This document shows, piece after piece, positions 1 through 10,419 of a stretch of 64,000 nt of DNA. Where the stretch lies: the NCBI RefSeq assembly GCF_017168255.1, contig NZ_JABFAP010000001.1:1954366-2018365 (forward strand). Direction: 5' to 3'. A program made the position numbers and the translations under genes. How positions within the stretch are numbered: the first letter of the stretch is position 1; each line of letters opens with the position of its first letter. This DNA comes from Agrococcus sp. KRD186. GTDB taxonomy: Bacteria > Actinomycetota > Actinomycetes > Actinomycetales > Microbacteriaceae. The notes beneath the pieces are model-generated. The model was not told the origin of the DNA and ran no database searches. It saw only the letters and a list, made by a program, of their open reading frames with translations.

Positions 1-75
1 GCCGCGATCTGGTGGATCAGCGACCTCTTCCGCACCGCCGCGATGGTGCGCGAGCACAACCGCCGCGCGCACTGA
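1..75 (+). CDS. C-terminal end of a TM2-domain membrane protein (partial)
   Basis: Only the last 24 codons are in the window; frame 1 is open from base 1 to a TGA ending at 75. The tail has an Ile-Trp-Trp-Ile-x-Asp-Leu-Phe segment followed by Met-Val-x-Glu-His-Asn. This matches the usual end of the second helix of TM2-domain proteins, where an Asp sits in the membrane and a charged 'RE-N' cap follows. The stop is three bases from the stop of the convergent chorismate mutase gene. The match rests on a short stretch, so the family call is tentative. Confidence 0.5.
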   Translation, partial: AAIWWISDLFRTAAMVREHNRRAH

Positions 76-78
76 CCG

Positions 79-369
79 CTAGTCGCTGCCCGCGATCCGC
101 TCGTGGTGGTGGATGACCTCGGCGATCACGAAGTTCAGGAACTTCTCGGCGAACTCGGGGTCGAGATCGGCGTCCTCCGCCAGCCGCCGCAGCCGCGCGA
201 TCTGCTCGCGCTCGCGCGCCGGATCGCTCGGCGGCATCCCGTGCTCGGCCTTCAGCTCGCCCACCGACTGCGTCAGCTTGAAGCGCTCGGCGAGCGTGTG
301 GAGCAGCACCGCGTCGACGTTGTCGATCGAGCGCCGGTAGCGCTGCAGCTGCTCCTCGGGGGTGGCCAT
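79..369 (-). CDS. Chorismate mutase, AroQ class
   Basis: The 96-residue all-helical protein has the pattern of stand-alone AroQ chorismate mutases, which turn chorismate into prephenate for Phe and Tyr synthesis. An N-terminal helix carries the R-x3-D-x2-D-x2-L pattern (Arg12/13, Asp16, Asp19), with Glu and Lys residues of the active site in helix 1-2 (ELKAEHG). The C-terminal 'F...VIxEVIHHHERI' helix is typical of the family. Length is normal. The start ATG lies six bases after a TAGGCT -10-like hexamer (376-381), so the message may be leaderless. The gene stands alone, convergent with the TM2 gene. Confidence 0.85.
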   Translation of the reverse strand: MATPEEQLQRYRRSIDNVDAVLLHTLAERFKLTQSVGELKAEHGMPPSDPAREREQIARLRRLAEDADLDPEFAEKFLNFVIAEVIHHHERIAGSD

Positions 370-433
370 GCCTCCAGCCTAGAACGCTCGCTGATCCGCG
401 GCGGTCGCGCCGGGTCTTTCGCCGCCGCAGTGC

Positions 434-439
434 TAGCCT
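434..439 (+). promoter_or_regulatory. -10 hexamer TAGCCT and structured leader of the ABC-F gene
   Basis: TAGCCT sits about 55 bases before the ABC-F start. No good -35 is visible. The leader contains a short self-complementary stretch (CACGGG-TG-CCCGTG, about 455-468). Some antibiotic-resistance ABC-F genes are controlled by attenuation in such leaders, but here that is only a possibility. Confidence 0.35.
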
Positions 440-493
440 GATCGGCTCGTCCCCCACGGGTGCCCGTGCCGCGGCCCAGCGGCGGTGAGAACC

Positions 494-2182
494 ATGCCGC
501 ACCTGCACATCGACCAGGTCGCCTTCGCACTGCCGGATGGCGAACCGCTGCTCGACGACGTCTCGTTCCACGTCACGGCAGGAACGACCACCGCACTCAT
601 CGGCGAGAACGGCGCGGGGAAGACAACGCTGCTGCGCATCGTTCGCGGTGAGCTCCCGGCGCTCTCGGGCGTCGTGCACCGCGACGGCGCCCTCGGCGTG
701 ATGGACCAGCTCGTCGGCGTCGGCCAGCCCGGGCTCACGGTCGCCGGCCTGCTCGGCTCGGTCGCGCCCGCGCGCATCCGCACCGTGCTGCAGCAGCTCG
801 AGCAGGCCGAGGACGCCGCGATCGAGCGCGACGACGAGGCCTCCCACATCGGCTACGCGACAGCGATCGCCGAGTACGCGGAGGCGGGCGGCTACGACGA
901 GGAGGTGCGCTTCGACGAATGCACGGTCGCGGCGCTCGGCATCCCCTTCGAACGAGCCCGGCACCGGTCGGTGGACTCGCTCTCCGGCGGCGAGCAGAAG
1001 CGGCTCGTGCTCGAGTACCTGCTGCGCAGCGAGCACGAGGTGCTGGTGCTCGACGAGCCCGACAACTACCTCGACGTGCCCGCGAAGCGCTGGCTCGAGG
1101 ATGCGCTGCGCTCGACGCGCAAGGCGGTGCTGCTCGTCTCGCACGACCGGGCGCTGCTGGCCGCTGCGGCCGACCGGATCGTCACCCTCGAGCGCGGCGC
1201 CGCGGGCAGCACCGCGTGGGTGCACGGCGGCGGCTTCGGCGACTACCGGCGGGCGCGCGAGGCGCGGTTCGAGCGGCTCGACGAGCTGCGGCGCCGGTGG
1301 GACGAGGAGCACGCGAAGCTGCGGCGTCTCGTCGAGGCGATGAAGGCCAAGGCCTCGGCGAACGACGGCTTCGCGTCGCGCTACCAGGCGGCCCGCACCC
1401 GCCTGCGCCGCTTCGAGGACGCGGGCGCGCCGGAGGCCCGTCCGCCCGACCAGCACGTCACGATGCGGTTGCGCGGATCGCGCACGGGCAAGCGCTCCGT
1501 GGTCGCCGAGCGCCTCGAGCTCACGGGCCTCATGCAGCCGTTCGACGCGGAGCTCTGGCTCGGCGACCGGGTGGCGGTGCTCGGCTCCAACGGCTCGGGC
1601 AAGTCGCACTTCCTGCGGCTGCTCGCCCGCGGCGGCTCCGATCCCGATCCGACGCTCGGCCACGTCAGCGAGCCCGGATCCCGGCTCGAGCCGGTGCCGC
1701 ACACCGGCGTCGCGCGCCTGGGTGCGCGGGTGGTGCCGGGCCTGTTCGCGCAGCGGCACGAGCATCCCGAGCACGTCGGGCGCACCCTGCTCGAGCTCCT
1801 CGCCCGCGGCGACGGCGGCCGGCAGGGCATGGGTCGCGAGGCTGCCTCGTCGGCGCTCGACCGCTACGGCCTCGTGCGGCAGGCGCAGCAGCGCTTCGAG
1901 GAGCTCTCCGGCGGCCAGCAGGCGCGGCTGCAGATCCTGCTGCTCGAGCTCTCGGGCGCCACGCTGCTGCTGCTCGACGAGCCGACCGACAACCTCGACC
2001 TGTTCTCGGCCGAGGCGCTGCAGGACGCGCTCGAGCGCTTCGAGGGCACCGTGGTCGCCGTCACGCACGACCGCTGGTTCGCGGAGCGCTTCGACCGGTT
2101 CCTGATCTTCGGCGCCGACGGCGAGGTGCGCGAGAGCGAGCAGCCCGTGTGGCACGAGGGGCGCGTGCGTCGCGAGCGCTGA
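494..2182 (+). CDS. ABC-F family ATP-binding protein (ribosome-associated)
   Basis: A 562-residue soluble protein with two ABC ATPase domains and no membrane segment. Walker A motifs are GENGAGKT (about residue 37) and GSNGSGKS (about 362). Signature motifs are LSGGEQKR (about 163) and LSGGQQAR (about 470), each followed by a LDEP Walker B. A charged helical linker of about 80 residues separates the domains, as in ABC-F proteins, which bind the ribosomal E site and relieve stalling or protect against antibiotics. I chose the ATG at 494; an in-frame GTG lies nine bases upstream. Whether it is a housekeeping (EttA/Uup-like) or a resistance member cannot be told by eye. Confidence 0.88.
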   Translation: MPHLHIDQVAFALPDGEPLLDDVSFHVTAGTTTALIGENGAGKTTLLRIVRGELPALSGVVHRDGALGVMDQLVGVGQPGLTVAGLLGSVAPARIRTVLQQLEQAEDAAIERDDEASHIGYATAIAEYAEAGGYDEEVRFDECTVAALGIPFERARHRSVDSLSGGEQKRLVLEYLLRSEHEVLVLDEPDNYLDVPAKRWLEDALRSTRKAVLLVSHDRALLAAAADRIVTLERGAAGSTAWVHGGGFGDYRRAREARFERLDELRRRWDEEHAKLRRLVEAMKAKASANDGFASRYQAARTRLRRFEDAGAPEARPPDQHVTMRLRGSRTGKRSVVAERLELTGLMQPFDAELWLGDRVAVLGSNGSGKSHFLRLLARGGSDPDPTLGHVSEPGSRLEPVPHTGVARLGARVVPGLFAQRHEHPEHVGRTLLELLARGDGGRQGMGREAASSALDRYGLVRQAQQRFEELSGGQQARLQILLLELSGATLLLLDEPTDNLDLFSAEALQDALERFEGTVVAVTHDRWFAERFDRFLIFGADGEVRESEQPVWHEGRVRRER

Positions 2183-2185
2183 GAC

Positions 2186-2809
2186 TCAGCCGCGCACCGC
2201 CAGCCGCGCCTCGAGCCCGAGCCGCACGACGGGCCACTCGGAGGCGATGATCGAGTAGACGACGGTGTCGCGCAGCTGCCCGCGATGCAGCTGATGACTG
2301 CGCAGCACGCCATCGAGCGTGGCGCCGAGCCGCTCGATCGCGTCGCGCGACTGCCGGTTGCGCACGTGCGTGCGCAGCTCCACCGCCACGCAGCCCAGCA
2401 CCTCGAACGCGCGCGCCAGCAGCAGGAGCTTCATGGCGGCGTTCACTCCGGTGCCCTGGTGGGCGATCGCCAGCCAGGTCGAGCCGATCTCCAGCCGCGG
2501 CGTCGCCGCATCGATGTGCATGTAGGTCGTCATGCCGACCGCGCGCCCGCCGACGACGATCGCCCACGGCACCATCGAGCCCGCGCTGCCCGTGTCTCCC
2601 TGGTGCATCGCCAGCCGTCGCTCGATCTCGGCCAGCATGACCGCCTCGTCGGGCTCCGGCACCGAGGTGTAGACCGCGCGCCGCCACAGCTCGCCTTCCG
2701 CCGCCGCGGCGACGAGGTCGCGCGCGTGCACGGCCGCCAGCGGCTCGAGGGTGACGAGCGGATGCGTCAGCACGGGTTGGTCGAGGATGCCCGGCTGGTC
2801 GCTGCTCAT
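2186..2809 (-). CDS. GNAT acetyltransferase, RimJ/RimL-like
   Basis: A 207-residue single-domain N-acetyltransferase. It starts 'HPLVTLEPLAAVHARDL', as RimJ/RimL relatives do. The central part holds the acetyl-CoA-binding strand-loop-helix (EIGSTWLAIAHQGTGVN, about residues 108-124), followed by the 'VELRTHVRNRQSRDAIERLGA' stretch typical of this branch, where N-x2-S-x2-A-I-E-x-L-G is conserved. Relatives acetylate ribosomal protein N-termini, amino acids or small molecules; the substrate is not deducible. It is convergent with the ABC-F gene, with three bases between the stops. The start ATG was chosen over an upstream extension without family similarity. Confidence 0.8.
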   Translation of the reverse strand: MSSDQPGILDQPVLTHPLVTLEPLAAVHARDLVAAAAEGELWRRAVYTSVPEPDEAVMLAEIERRLAMHQGDTGSAGSMVPWAIVVGGRAVGMTTYMHIDAATPRLEIGSTWLAIAHQGTGVNAAMKLLLLARAFEVLGCVAVELRTHVRNRQSRDAIERLGATLDGVLRSHQLHRGQLRDTVVYSIIASEWPVVRLGLEARLAVRG

Positions 2810-2866
2810 GCGCCCATTGTGCTCGCCGGCTGGCGGACCGGGGCGCTCGGGTGCGACGATGCCGGG

Positions 2867-3502
2867 GTGATCGTGCACTTCAAGCTGGCCGCCCTCGAGC
2901 TCTGCACCCTGGTCGACCGCGTGCCGGTCGACCGCCTCGATGGGCCGGGCCTCGGCGAGTGGAGCCTGCGGGAGCTGATCGGCCACGCCTCGCGCGCGAT
3001 CAGCACGGTCACCGACTACCTGGCGGTGCCCGAGCCCGCGGCGGCCACGGTGCAGTCGGCGAGCGAGTACCTCGAGGTGGTGCTGCGGCGGCAGGGCGAC
3101 GACGAGGCCATCGCGCTGCGCGGCAAGGCCGCCGCCCAGCAGCTCGGTGCCGACCTGCCGGGCGCGCTCGCGCGGCTCGCGAGCGCCGCCATCGCGGCGG
3201 TCGATGCCGCCGGCCCCGAGCGCCGCATCGCGATCGCCACGGCGCCGGCCACCGGGACCGGCATCGCCATGCAGCTCGACGAGTACCTGCGCACGCGCGT
3301 GTTCGAGCTCACGGTGCACGGCATCGACATCGCCGACGCCGCGGGCCTCGAGTGGACGCCGCCGACCGCGCACCTGATCGACGCCCTGCACCTGGCCGCG
3401 GTGAACGCATCCGCTCGTCACGCCGGCGTCGAGGCGCTGCGGATCCTCACCGGCAGGCGCCCGGACGCCGGGCTCGCCGGCGTCATGGCGGCCGGCGGCT
3501 GA
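2867..3502 (+). CDS. Maleylpyruvate isomerase / mycothiol-dependent (DinB-like) family protein
   Basis: A 211-residue protein with the four-helix MDMPI/DinB-like layout: an N-terminal 'LCTLVDRVPVDRLDGPGLGEWSLRELIGHASRA' type stretch, in which a W-S-x-R-E-L-I-x-H motif places a metal-binding His, and a later 'FELTVHGIDIADA' segment with a second conserved His. Relatives in Actinobacteria are thought to be mycothiol-S-transferases or isomerases. The start is uncertain: GTG at 2867 (used here) or GTG at 2873, both with weak ribosome-binding sites. Another member of the same broad family lies at 37007-37663. Confidence 0.7.
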   Translation: MIVHFKLAALELCTLVDRVPVDRLDGPGLGEWSLRELIGHASRAISTVTDYLAVPEPAAATVQSASEYLEVVLRRQGDDEAIALRGKAAAQQLGADLPGALARLASAAIAAVDAAGPERRIAIATAPATGTGIAMQLDEYLRTRVFELTVHGIDIADAAGLEWTPPTAHLIDALHLAAVNASARHAGVEALRILTGRRPDAGLAGVMAAGG

Positions 3503-3543
3503 GCGCAAGGAAGCGACGCGACCGCGCGAAAACGCCGTCGCGG

Positions 3544-4932
<1,389 letters not shown>

Positions 4933-4960
4933 TCCGTTGGCGTGCGGGGGTTCCGCATCG

Positions 4961-4979
4961 ATGTGAACGGCGTTAACAT
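4961..4979 (+). promoter_or_regulatory. 19-bp near-perfect palindrome over the -10 of the DUF899 gene
   Basis: ATGTGAACG-G-CGTTAACAT is an inverted repeat of nine-base arms with one mismatch and a single central base. Its right arm contains TAACAT (4974-4979), a -10-like hexamer six bases before the start ATG at 4986. The form resembles LacI- or TetR-type operators, so repressor control of the DUF899 gene is a fair inference. Confidence 0.45.
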
Positions 4980-4985
4980 CGCAGC

Positions 4986-5717
4986 ATGACGCTGACCGAT
5001 GAGCACCTGCCCGCGCCCGCGATCGTCGACCGCGACGCCTGGCTGCGCGAGCGCGAGGCGCTGCTGGCGCGCGAGAAGGCCCATACCCGCGAGGGCGATG
5101 CGATCGCCGCCGCCAGGCGGCGGCTGCCGATGACCGAGGTGCCGAGCGTCGAGCTCGTCGGCGAGCACGGCACGGTGCGGCTGCTCGAGCTCTTCGACGG
5201 CCGCCCGCAGCTCGTGCTGTACAAGCACATGTGGCACGACGGGCAGCCGATCGAGGGCCAGTGCGAGGGCTGCACCGCGACGATCTGGGACTTCCACGAC
5301 GCCTCGTACCCCAACGCCCGCGGCATCTCGTTCGCCGTGCTCAGCAGGGGGCCGATCGACGAGCTCGCGCCCTTCCGCGCGTTCATGGGCTACACGCATC
5401 CGTGGTTCTCGAACCGCGAGGTCGACGACCCGCTGCTCGGGGCCGAGACCGAGGGCGCCTACGTGGCGCTGCTGCGCCGGGGCGAGCGCATCTTCGCGAC
5501 CAACTGGATCACCGGTCGCGGCGTCGAGGCGATGATGAGCTCGATGGCGATCGCCGACATGACGGTCTACGGGCGGCGGGAGGCGTGGGAGGATTCGCCC
5601 GCCGGCTGGCCGCAGGAGGCCACCTTCACCGCCTGGCGCACGGACGGCCGACCGACCGCGCAGTGGAGCCGGCCGGGCGCGACGCCGGTCGACGCATCCG
5701 CGCACCATCACCACTGA
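4986..5717 (+). CDS. DUF899 family (thioredoxin-fold-like) protein
   Basis: A 243-residue protein with the DUF899 pattern. An N-terminal 'IVDRDAWLREREALLAREKAHTRE' helix with the W-x5-L-L-x-(K/R)-E-K core is followed by a 'RRLPM' strand. The thioredoxin-like core has 'LVLYKHMW', then C-x2-C (GQCEGCTATIWDF) and a 'FAVLSRGPIDEL' strand. DUF899 proteins are soluble and of unknown reaction; the CxxC suggests redox or metal binding. The tail ends in four histidines, unusual but encoded in the normal reading frame. It probably has its own repressor-controlled promoter. Confidence 0.8.
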   Translation: MTLTDEHLPAPAIVDRDAWLREREALLAREKAHTREGDAIAAARRRLPMTEVPSVELVGEHGTVRLLELFDGRPQLVLYKHMWHDGQPIEGQCEGCTATIWDFHDASYPNARGISFAVLSRGPIDELAPFRAFMGYTHPWFSNREVDDPLLGAETEGAYVALLRRGERIFATNWITGRGVEAMMSSMAIADMTVYGRREAWEDSPAGWPQEATFTAWRTDGRPTAQWSRPGATPVDASAHHHH

Positions 5718-5784
5718 CCGGCAGCATCACCACCACCGAGCAGCGGGCCGCGCTGCGCGGCAGCACCGACGAGAGGCCGTACCC

Positions 5785-6189
5785 ATGACAGCGATGTCGA
5801 TCTACATCTGGTTCCCCGGCACCACGCGCGAGGCGCTGACGTTCTACCAGGGCGTCTTCGGCGGCGAGCTCGCGCTGCACACGCTCGCCGACATGGGCCG
5901 CACCGACGGCCCGGCGGATGCGATCGGGCACGGCATGCTCGTCGGCCCGGTGAGCTTCTACGGCACCGACGCGGTCGGCGACGACGAGCCGCTCGACATT
6001 CGGGGCGCGAGCGTCGCGCTGCTCGGCACCGCCGATCCCGAGACGCTGACGCGCTGGTACGAGGCGCTCTGCGAGGGCGGCACCGTGCTGGATGCGCTGC
6101 AAGAGCGCCCGTGGGGCGCGAGCGACGGCCAGGTGGTCGACCGCTTCGGCCTGCGCTGGCTGATCGGCTTCGAGCACGCCGCGAGCTGA
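5785..6189 (+). CDS. VOC family (PhnB-like) protein
   Basis: A 134-residue vicinal-oxygen-chelate fold protein of the PhnB/glyoxalase-like type. The family hallmark 'YIWFPGTTREALTFYQGVFGGEL' opens the protein (residues 6-28), with the phenylalanine-tyrosine-x2-V/A-F-G-G-E core. The C-terminal half repeats the beta-alpha-beta-beta-beta unit and ends 'WGASDGQVVDRFGLRWLIGF', also typical. Members include metal-dependent resistance and isomerase proteins; the function here is unknown. It lies 67 bases after the DUF899 gene on the same strand and may be cotranscribed. Confidence 0.8.
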   Translation: MTAMSIYIWFPGTTREALTFYQGVFGGELALHTLADMGRTDGPADAIGHGMLVGPVSFYGTDAVGDDEPLDIRGASVALLGTADPETLTRWYEALCEGGTVLDALQERPWGASDGQVVDRFGLRWLIGFEHAAS

Positions 6190-6195
6190 AGCCGC

Positions 6196-6217
6196 TGGCC
6201 GGCCTGTGCGCCGGCCG
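6196..6217. terminator. Hairpin between convergent genes
   Basis: TGGCCGGC-CTGTGC-GCCGGCCA gives perfect eight-base arms and a six-base loop. It sits between the VOC gene stop and the end of the convergent MerR gene. There is no T-run, as is common for terminators in high-GC Actinobacteria. Confidence 0.5.
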
Positions 6218-6231
6218 GCCAGGGCGTCGCC

Positions 6232-7224
6232 TCAGCCGAGCAGCCGCAGCGCCGCCCTCGCCGTCATCGCCACGCCCGGCTCGTCGTCGCCCGCGAGCCG
6301 CTCGAGCGCGGCGGTCGCGGCTGGCCCCGGCAGCTCGATGAGCGCCTGCGCGATGCGCCGCCGCACCTCCGGCCCGGCGCCCTCGAGCCGCACGACCAGA
6401 TGACGGATGCTGGGCTCCGTCCCGCTCTCGGCCGCCAGGCTCGCGAGCGCCTCGGCCGCATCCACATCGCGCTCCCCCTCGACGACCATGGCGACCAGCA
6501 CCGGCTCGGCGGCGTGGTCGCCGCGGCTGGCGAGCGCGAGCGCCGCGCGACCGCGCACCACCGGGTCGGCATCGTCGAGCGCGACCCGCAGGGTCGCATC
6601 CGCCCCCGGCCCCCGCAGGTCGGCGAGCGCATCCACCGCCCGGCGCCGCACCTCGAGCTCTGCCGATGCGAGCGCTGCGGCGAGCGGCGGCAGCGCAGCC
6701 GCCGCATCGCCCGCCGCGAGCGCCCAGCGCAGCGTGCCGGCGACGTTCTGCTCCTGTTCGCCGAGGACCGCCTCGGCCAGCGCGGCGCCGCCGAGCGTGC
6801 CGCCGGTGCCCGCGTCGAGCGCCGCTCGCTGGCGATCGAGCGGCTGCTCGGACCCGAGGCCGCGCAGCAGGCTGACGATCTGCAGCGCGCCCTCCCAATC
6901 GGTGGAGCCGGCCTGCTCGATGCCGCGCAGCCGTGCGAGCAGCTGGCGCTCGTGCGCGATGCGCGCCTCGGCCTGCGCGATCAGCCGCGGCACCAGCGCC
7001 GCGGGCGAGGAGCGCTCGTCATCGAGCAGCGCGCCGATCTCGCCGAGCGAGAGCCCGAGGGTGCGCAGCGCTTCGACCCGCAGCAGCCGCTCGACATCAG
7101 CTCGCGCATACTCGCGGTAGCCGCCGCTCGTGCGCGCGGAGGGCACGACGAGACCGAGCCGGTCGTAGTGGCGCAGCATGCGGCTGCTGACCCCCGAGCG
7201 GCGGGCGACCTCGCCGATCAGCAT
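6232..7224 (-). CDS. MerR-type regulator fused to HEAT repeats
   Basis: A 330-residue protein. The first ~70 residues are a MerR DNA-binding domain: 'LIGEVARRSGVSSRMLRHYDRLGLV' with the R-x-Y-x2-G wing-helix pattern. A dimerization helix of about 40 residues follows. From about residue 150 to the end are HEAT-like helical pairs rich in Ala and Leu (for example 'VRRRAVDALADLRGPGADATLRVALDDADPVVRGRAALALA'). HEAT repeats replace the usual small effector domain, so it may sense a protein or DNA-bound ligand. Its ATG overlaps the stop of the upstream HEAT gene (TGATG), so the two are coupled and probably act together. Confidence 0.85.
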   Translation of the reverse strand: MLIGEVARRSGVSSRMLRHYDRLGLVVPSARTSGGYREYARADVERLLRVEALRTLGLSLGEIGALLDDERSSPAALVPRLIAQAEARIAHERQLLARLRGIEQAGSTDWEGALQIVSLLRGLGSEQPLDRQRAALDAGTGGTLGGAALAEAVLGEQEQNVAGTLRWALAAGDAAAALPPLAAALASAELEVRRRAVDALADLRGPGADATLRVALDDADPVVRGRAALALASRGDHAAEPVLVAMVVEGERDVDAAEALASLAAESGTEPSIRHLVVRLEGAGPEVRRRIAQALIELPGPAATAALERLAGDDEPGVAMTARAALRLLG

Positions 7225-8003
7225 CAGCCGGCACCGACCGCAGAGCCCGGCCGGTGCGCGTCCTCCGGCGTCGGTTCGGCTCCCGTGTCGACCGGCTGCG
7301 GCGCATCGCGGCGGATGACTGCCCGCGTGGCCTCCTCGAGATGGCCGGCGAAGCTGCTGTCGGGGTCGCGCAGCAGCGCCAGGGTCGCGACGGCGTGCAC
7401 CCGCACCCGCTCCTTCCCGGCGGCGGCAGCCTCCTCGAGCGCGGGGACCGCGGCGTCACCCAGTTCGACGAGCGCACGGCTGAGGCTACGCTGCACCTCC
7501 GCATCGCCGCGGCCGAGCTCGGCGATCAGGTGCGCTGCCAGCCGCGCCTCCTCGTCCGCCGGCACCAGCGCCACCGCCGCGCGCCACGCGGCGCGCGCCA
7601 CCTCGGCGTCGGCGTCGTGCAGCAGCGCCGCCTCGAGCGCCGGCCAGCTCGACGGCTCGCCGAGCTTCGACAGCGTGTGCAGGGCCTGGGCTCGGGCCTG
7701 CGCGACCGGCGATGCCAGCTCGGCCTCCACCAGCGGCAGCGTGGCGGTCGCCGGATGCCGCGTGACCGCCCAGGTGAGCATGTCGCGCACGTAGAAGTCG
7801 GGCTCCGCGCCGAAGCGGGCGATCAGCGCGCCCAGCCGCGAATCGTCGGGGTAGGTGCCGGCGGTCAGCGCCGCCTGCAGCCGCACCGACGAATCCCCGT
7901 GGGTCAGTGCGGCGTACAGGCCGGCCCCTCCGGCGGCGCGCTGCACGTCATGCGCGCTGTGGTGCGAGCTTTCGGGCTGGCTGTCCTGCTGGGTCGTGGG
8001 CAT
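7224..8003 (-). CDS. HEAT-repeat protein, partner of the MerR-HEAT regulator
   Basis: About 259 residues, nearly all HEAT-like helical repeats from residue 45 onward (for example 'GDSSVRLQAALTAGTYPDDSRLGALIARFGAEPDFYVRDML', then 'SPVAQARAQALHTLSKLGEP'). No catalytic motif or signal peptide is seen. The ATG at 8003 was chosen because AGGAGGT sits eight bases upstream of it on the minus strand; a longer version from 8033 would include that site. It is the first gene of a two-gene operon with the MerR-HEAT gene and is preceded by a MerR-like dyad. HEAT proteins of the AlkD/YtkR type bind damaged DNA, but no evidence of that is seen here. Confidence 0.75.
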   Translation of the reverse strand: MPTTQQDSQPESSHHSAHDVQRAAGGAGLYAALTHGDSSVRLQAALTAGTYPDDSRLGALIARFGAEPDFYVRDMLTWAVTRHPATATLPLVEAELASPVAQARAQALHTLSKLGEPSSWPALEAALLHDADAEVARAAWRAAVALVPADEEARLAAHLIAELGRGDAEVQRSLSRALVELGDAAVPALEEAAAAGKERVRVHAVATLALLRDPDSSFAGHLEEATRAVIRRDAPQPVDTGAEPTPEDAHRPGSAVGAG

Positions 8004-8032
8004 GGGGAGCACCTCCTGCAGCACAGCCTGCA

Positions 8033-8057
8033 CCTTGTCACCGTGTCACAGTCAAGG
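8033..8057 (-). promoter_or_regulatory. MerR-type promoter/operator of the HEAT operon
   Basis: An inverted repeat CCTTG-N15-CAAGG lies 30-54 bases before the HEAT gene start. Read on the minus strand it contains a near-consensus -35 (TTGACT) and, after 19 bases, CAGGCT as a possible -10. A long 19-bp spacer with a dyad between the hexamers is the hallmark of promoters activated by MerR regulators. This suggests that the MerR-HEAT protein regulates its own operon. Confidence 0.5.
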
Positions 8058-8134
8058 ACGAGGGCGAGCCTGCCCGCCTGCGCGCCCCGGCGCATCCGCC
8101 CGTCTTCTGATGCCGAGCGGGGCGCTGCGGTGCA

Positions 8135-9421
<1,287 letters not shown>

Positions 9422-9522
9422 GGAGCTTCCCTTCGACGGGTTCGCGTACACCCGAGTCTATCGAGCGGCGCCGACGCGCCCGGACCGCCGGGCCGCCCGC
9501 TGCCGGGCCGTGCGGCACGCGA

Positions 9523-10419
9523 TCAGCGCTCTGCGGCCGCTCGGCTGGTCCGCACCGCGGCGAGCGGCAGGTCGTGGGCTCGCGCCCACGCCTCCCACGT
9601 TTCGGCGGTCGTGGTGCAGAAGGACTCGGCGAGCGCGCGCCTGAGGCGGGGCGGGTCGGCGGCGACGTCCTCGAGCTCGAGCAGCTGCACCAGGCGGGCG
9701 CTGAAGTGCGGCTCGAGCGCAGCGAGCGCGACGTGCCCCTCCGATGCCGGGTACACGGCGTAGAGCGGATGCGCACCTCCCAGCGGCCCGTGCGCGCCGG
9801 TGAGCCCGTGCTGGAGCGGCATCGCCAGCTGCTCGGCCGCGGCGGCGATCGCGACCTCGATGCGGGCCCCGGCGCCGTCGCGGCTGCGGGCGAGCAGGGT
9901 CGCGAGCACCGCCGTCACCGCCTGCTCGGCAGCGGCGAGGTCGGCGTACGGCGCGACCGGCATGCGCTGCGGGTCGAGCAGTCCCGCCGTCGCCTGATAG
10001 GTCAGGTCGTGGCCGGGAACGTCTGCGTCGCCGCCGGCATGGCCGACGATGTCGACCTGGCAGAGGTGCGCGTGCCGCGCGCTGACGTCGGCGAAGGCGA
10101 GCCCGAGCCTCGCGAGCGTGCGCGCCCGATGCGAGGTCAGCAGCACGTCTGCGTCGGCGAGCAGCCCCTCGAGCGCACGCCGGCCGGCATCCTGCCGGAG
10201 GTCCAGCGTGAGCACGCGCTGGCCGACGTGCAGCGCATCGAAATAGCTCGGCGCCGCGCCCTGCAGCGGGTCGCCGGCGGGCGGCAGCACCGAGGTCACG
10301 TCGGCGCCGAGCGAGGCGAGCCGCGCAGCCGCGACCGGGCCCGGCAGGTTCACCGCGATCGTGACCACCCGCACGCCTGCCAGCGGGGCGGCGGCCCGCG
10401 CCGCATGCTCGGTGGTCAC
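9523..10419 (-). CDS. CoA transferase, CaiB/BaiF family (short form)
   Basis: A 298-residue class III CoA-transferase. 'PLAGVRVVTIAVNLPGPVAAARLASLGADVT' is the family's N-terminal block. 'LDLRQDAGRRALEGLLADADVLL' is the second block. 'GHDLTYQATAGLL' carries the conserved Asp expected to form the acyl-anhydride intermediate. It is about 80-100 residues shorter than typical family members, mainly at the C-terminus. The GTG start overlaps the stop of the upstream TIGR01777 gene by four bases (GTGA), showing translational coupling. Substrates are unknown. Confidence 0.8.
   Translation of the reverse strand: MTTEHAARAAAPLAGVRVVTIAVNLPGPVAAARLASLGADVTSVLPPAGDPLQGAAPSYFDALHVGQRVLTLDLRQDAGRRALEGLLADADVLLTSHRARTLARLGLAFADVSARHAHLCQVDIVGHAGGDADVPGHDLTYQATAGLLDPQRMPVAPYADLAAAEQAVTAVLATLLARSRDGAGARIEVAIAAAAEQLAMPLQHGLTGAHGPLGGAHPLYAVYPASEGHVALAALEPHFSARLVQLLELEDVAADPPRLRRALAESFCTTTAETWEAWARAHDLPLAAVRTSRAAAER

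Noticed and set aside
17-2155. A 712-codon frame antisense to the ABC-F gene
   Set aside because: No recognisable motif; the ABC-F frame has both ATPase sites and C/G third-position bias.
5703-5717. Four C-terminal histidines as a cloning tag
   Set aside because: Only four His, in natural genomic context with no linker or vector sequence. The DNA uses mixed CAC/CAT codons.
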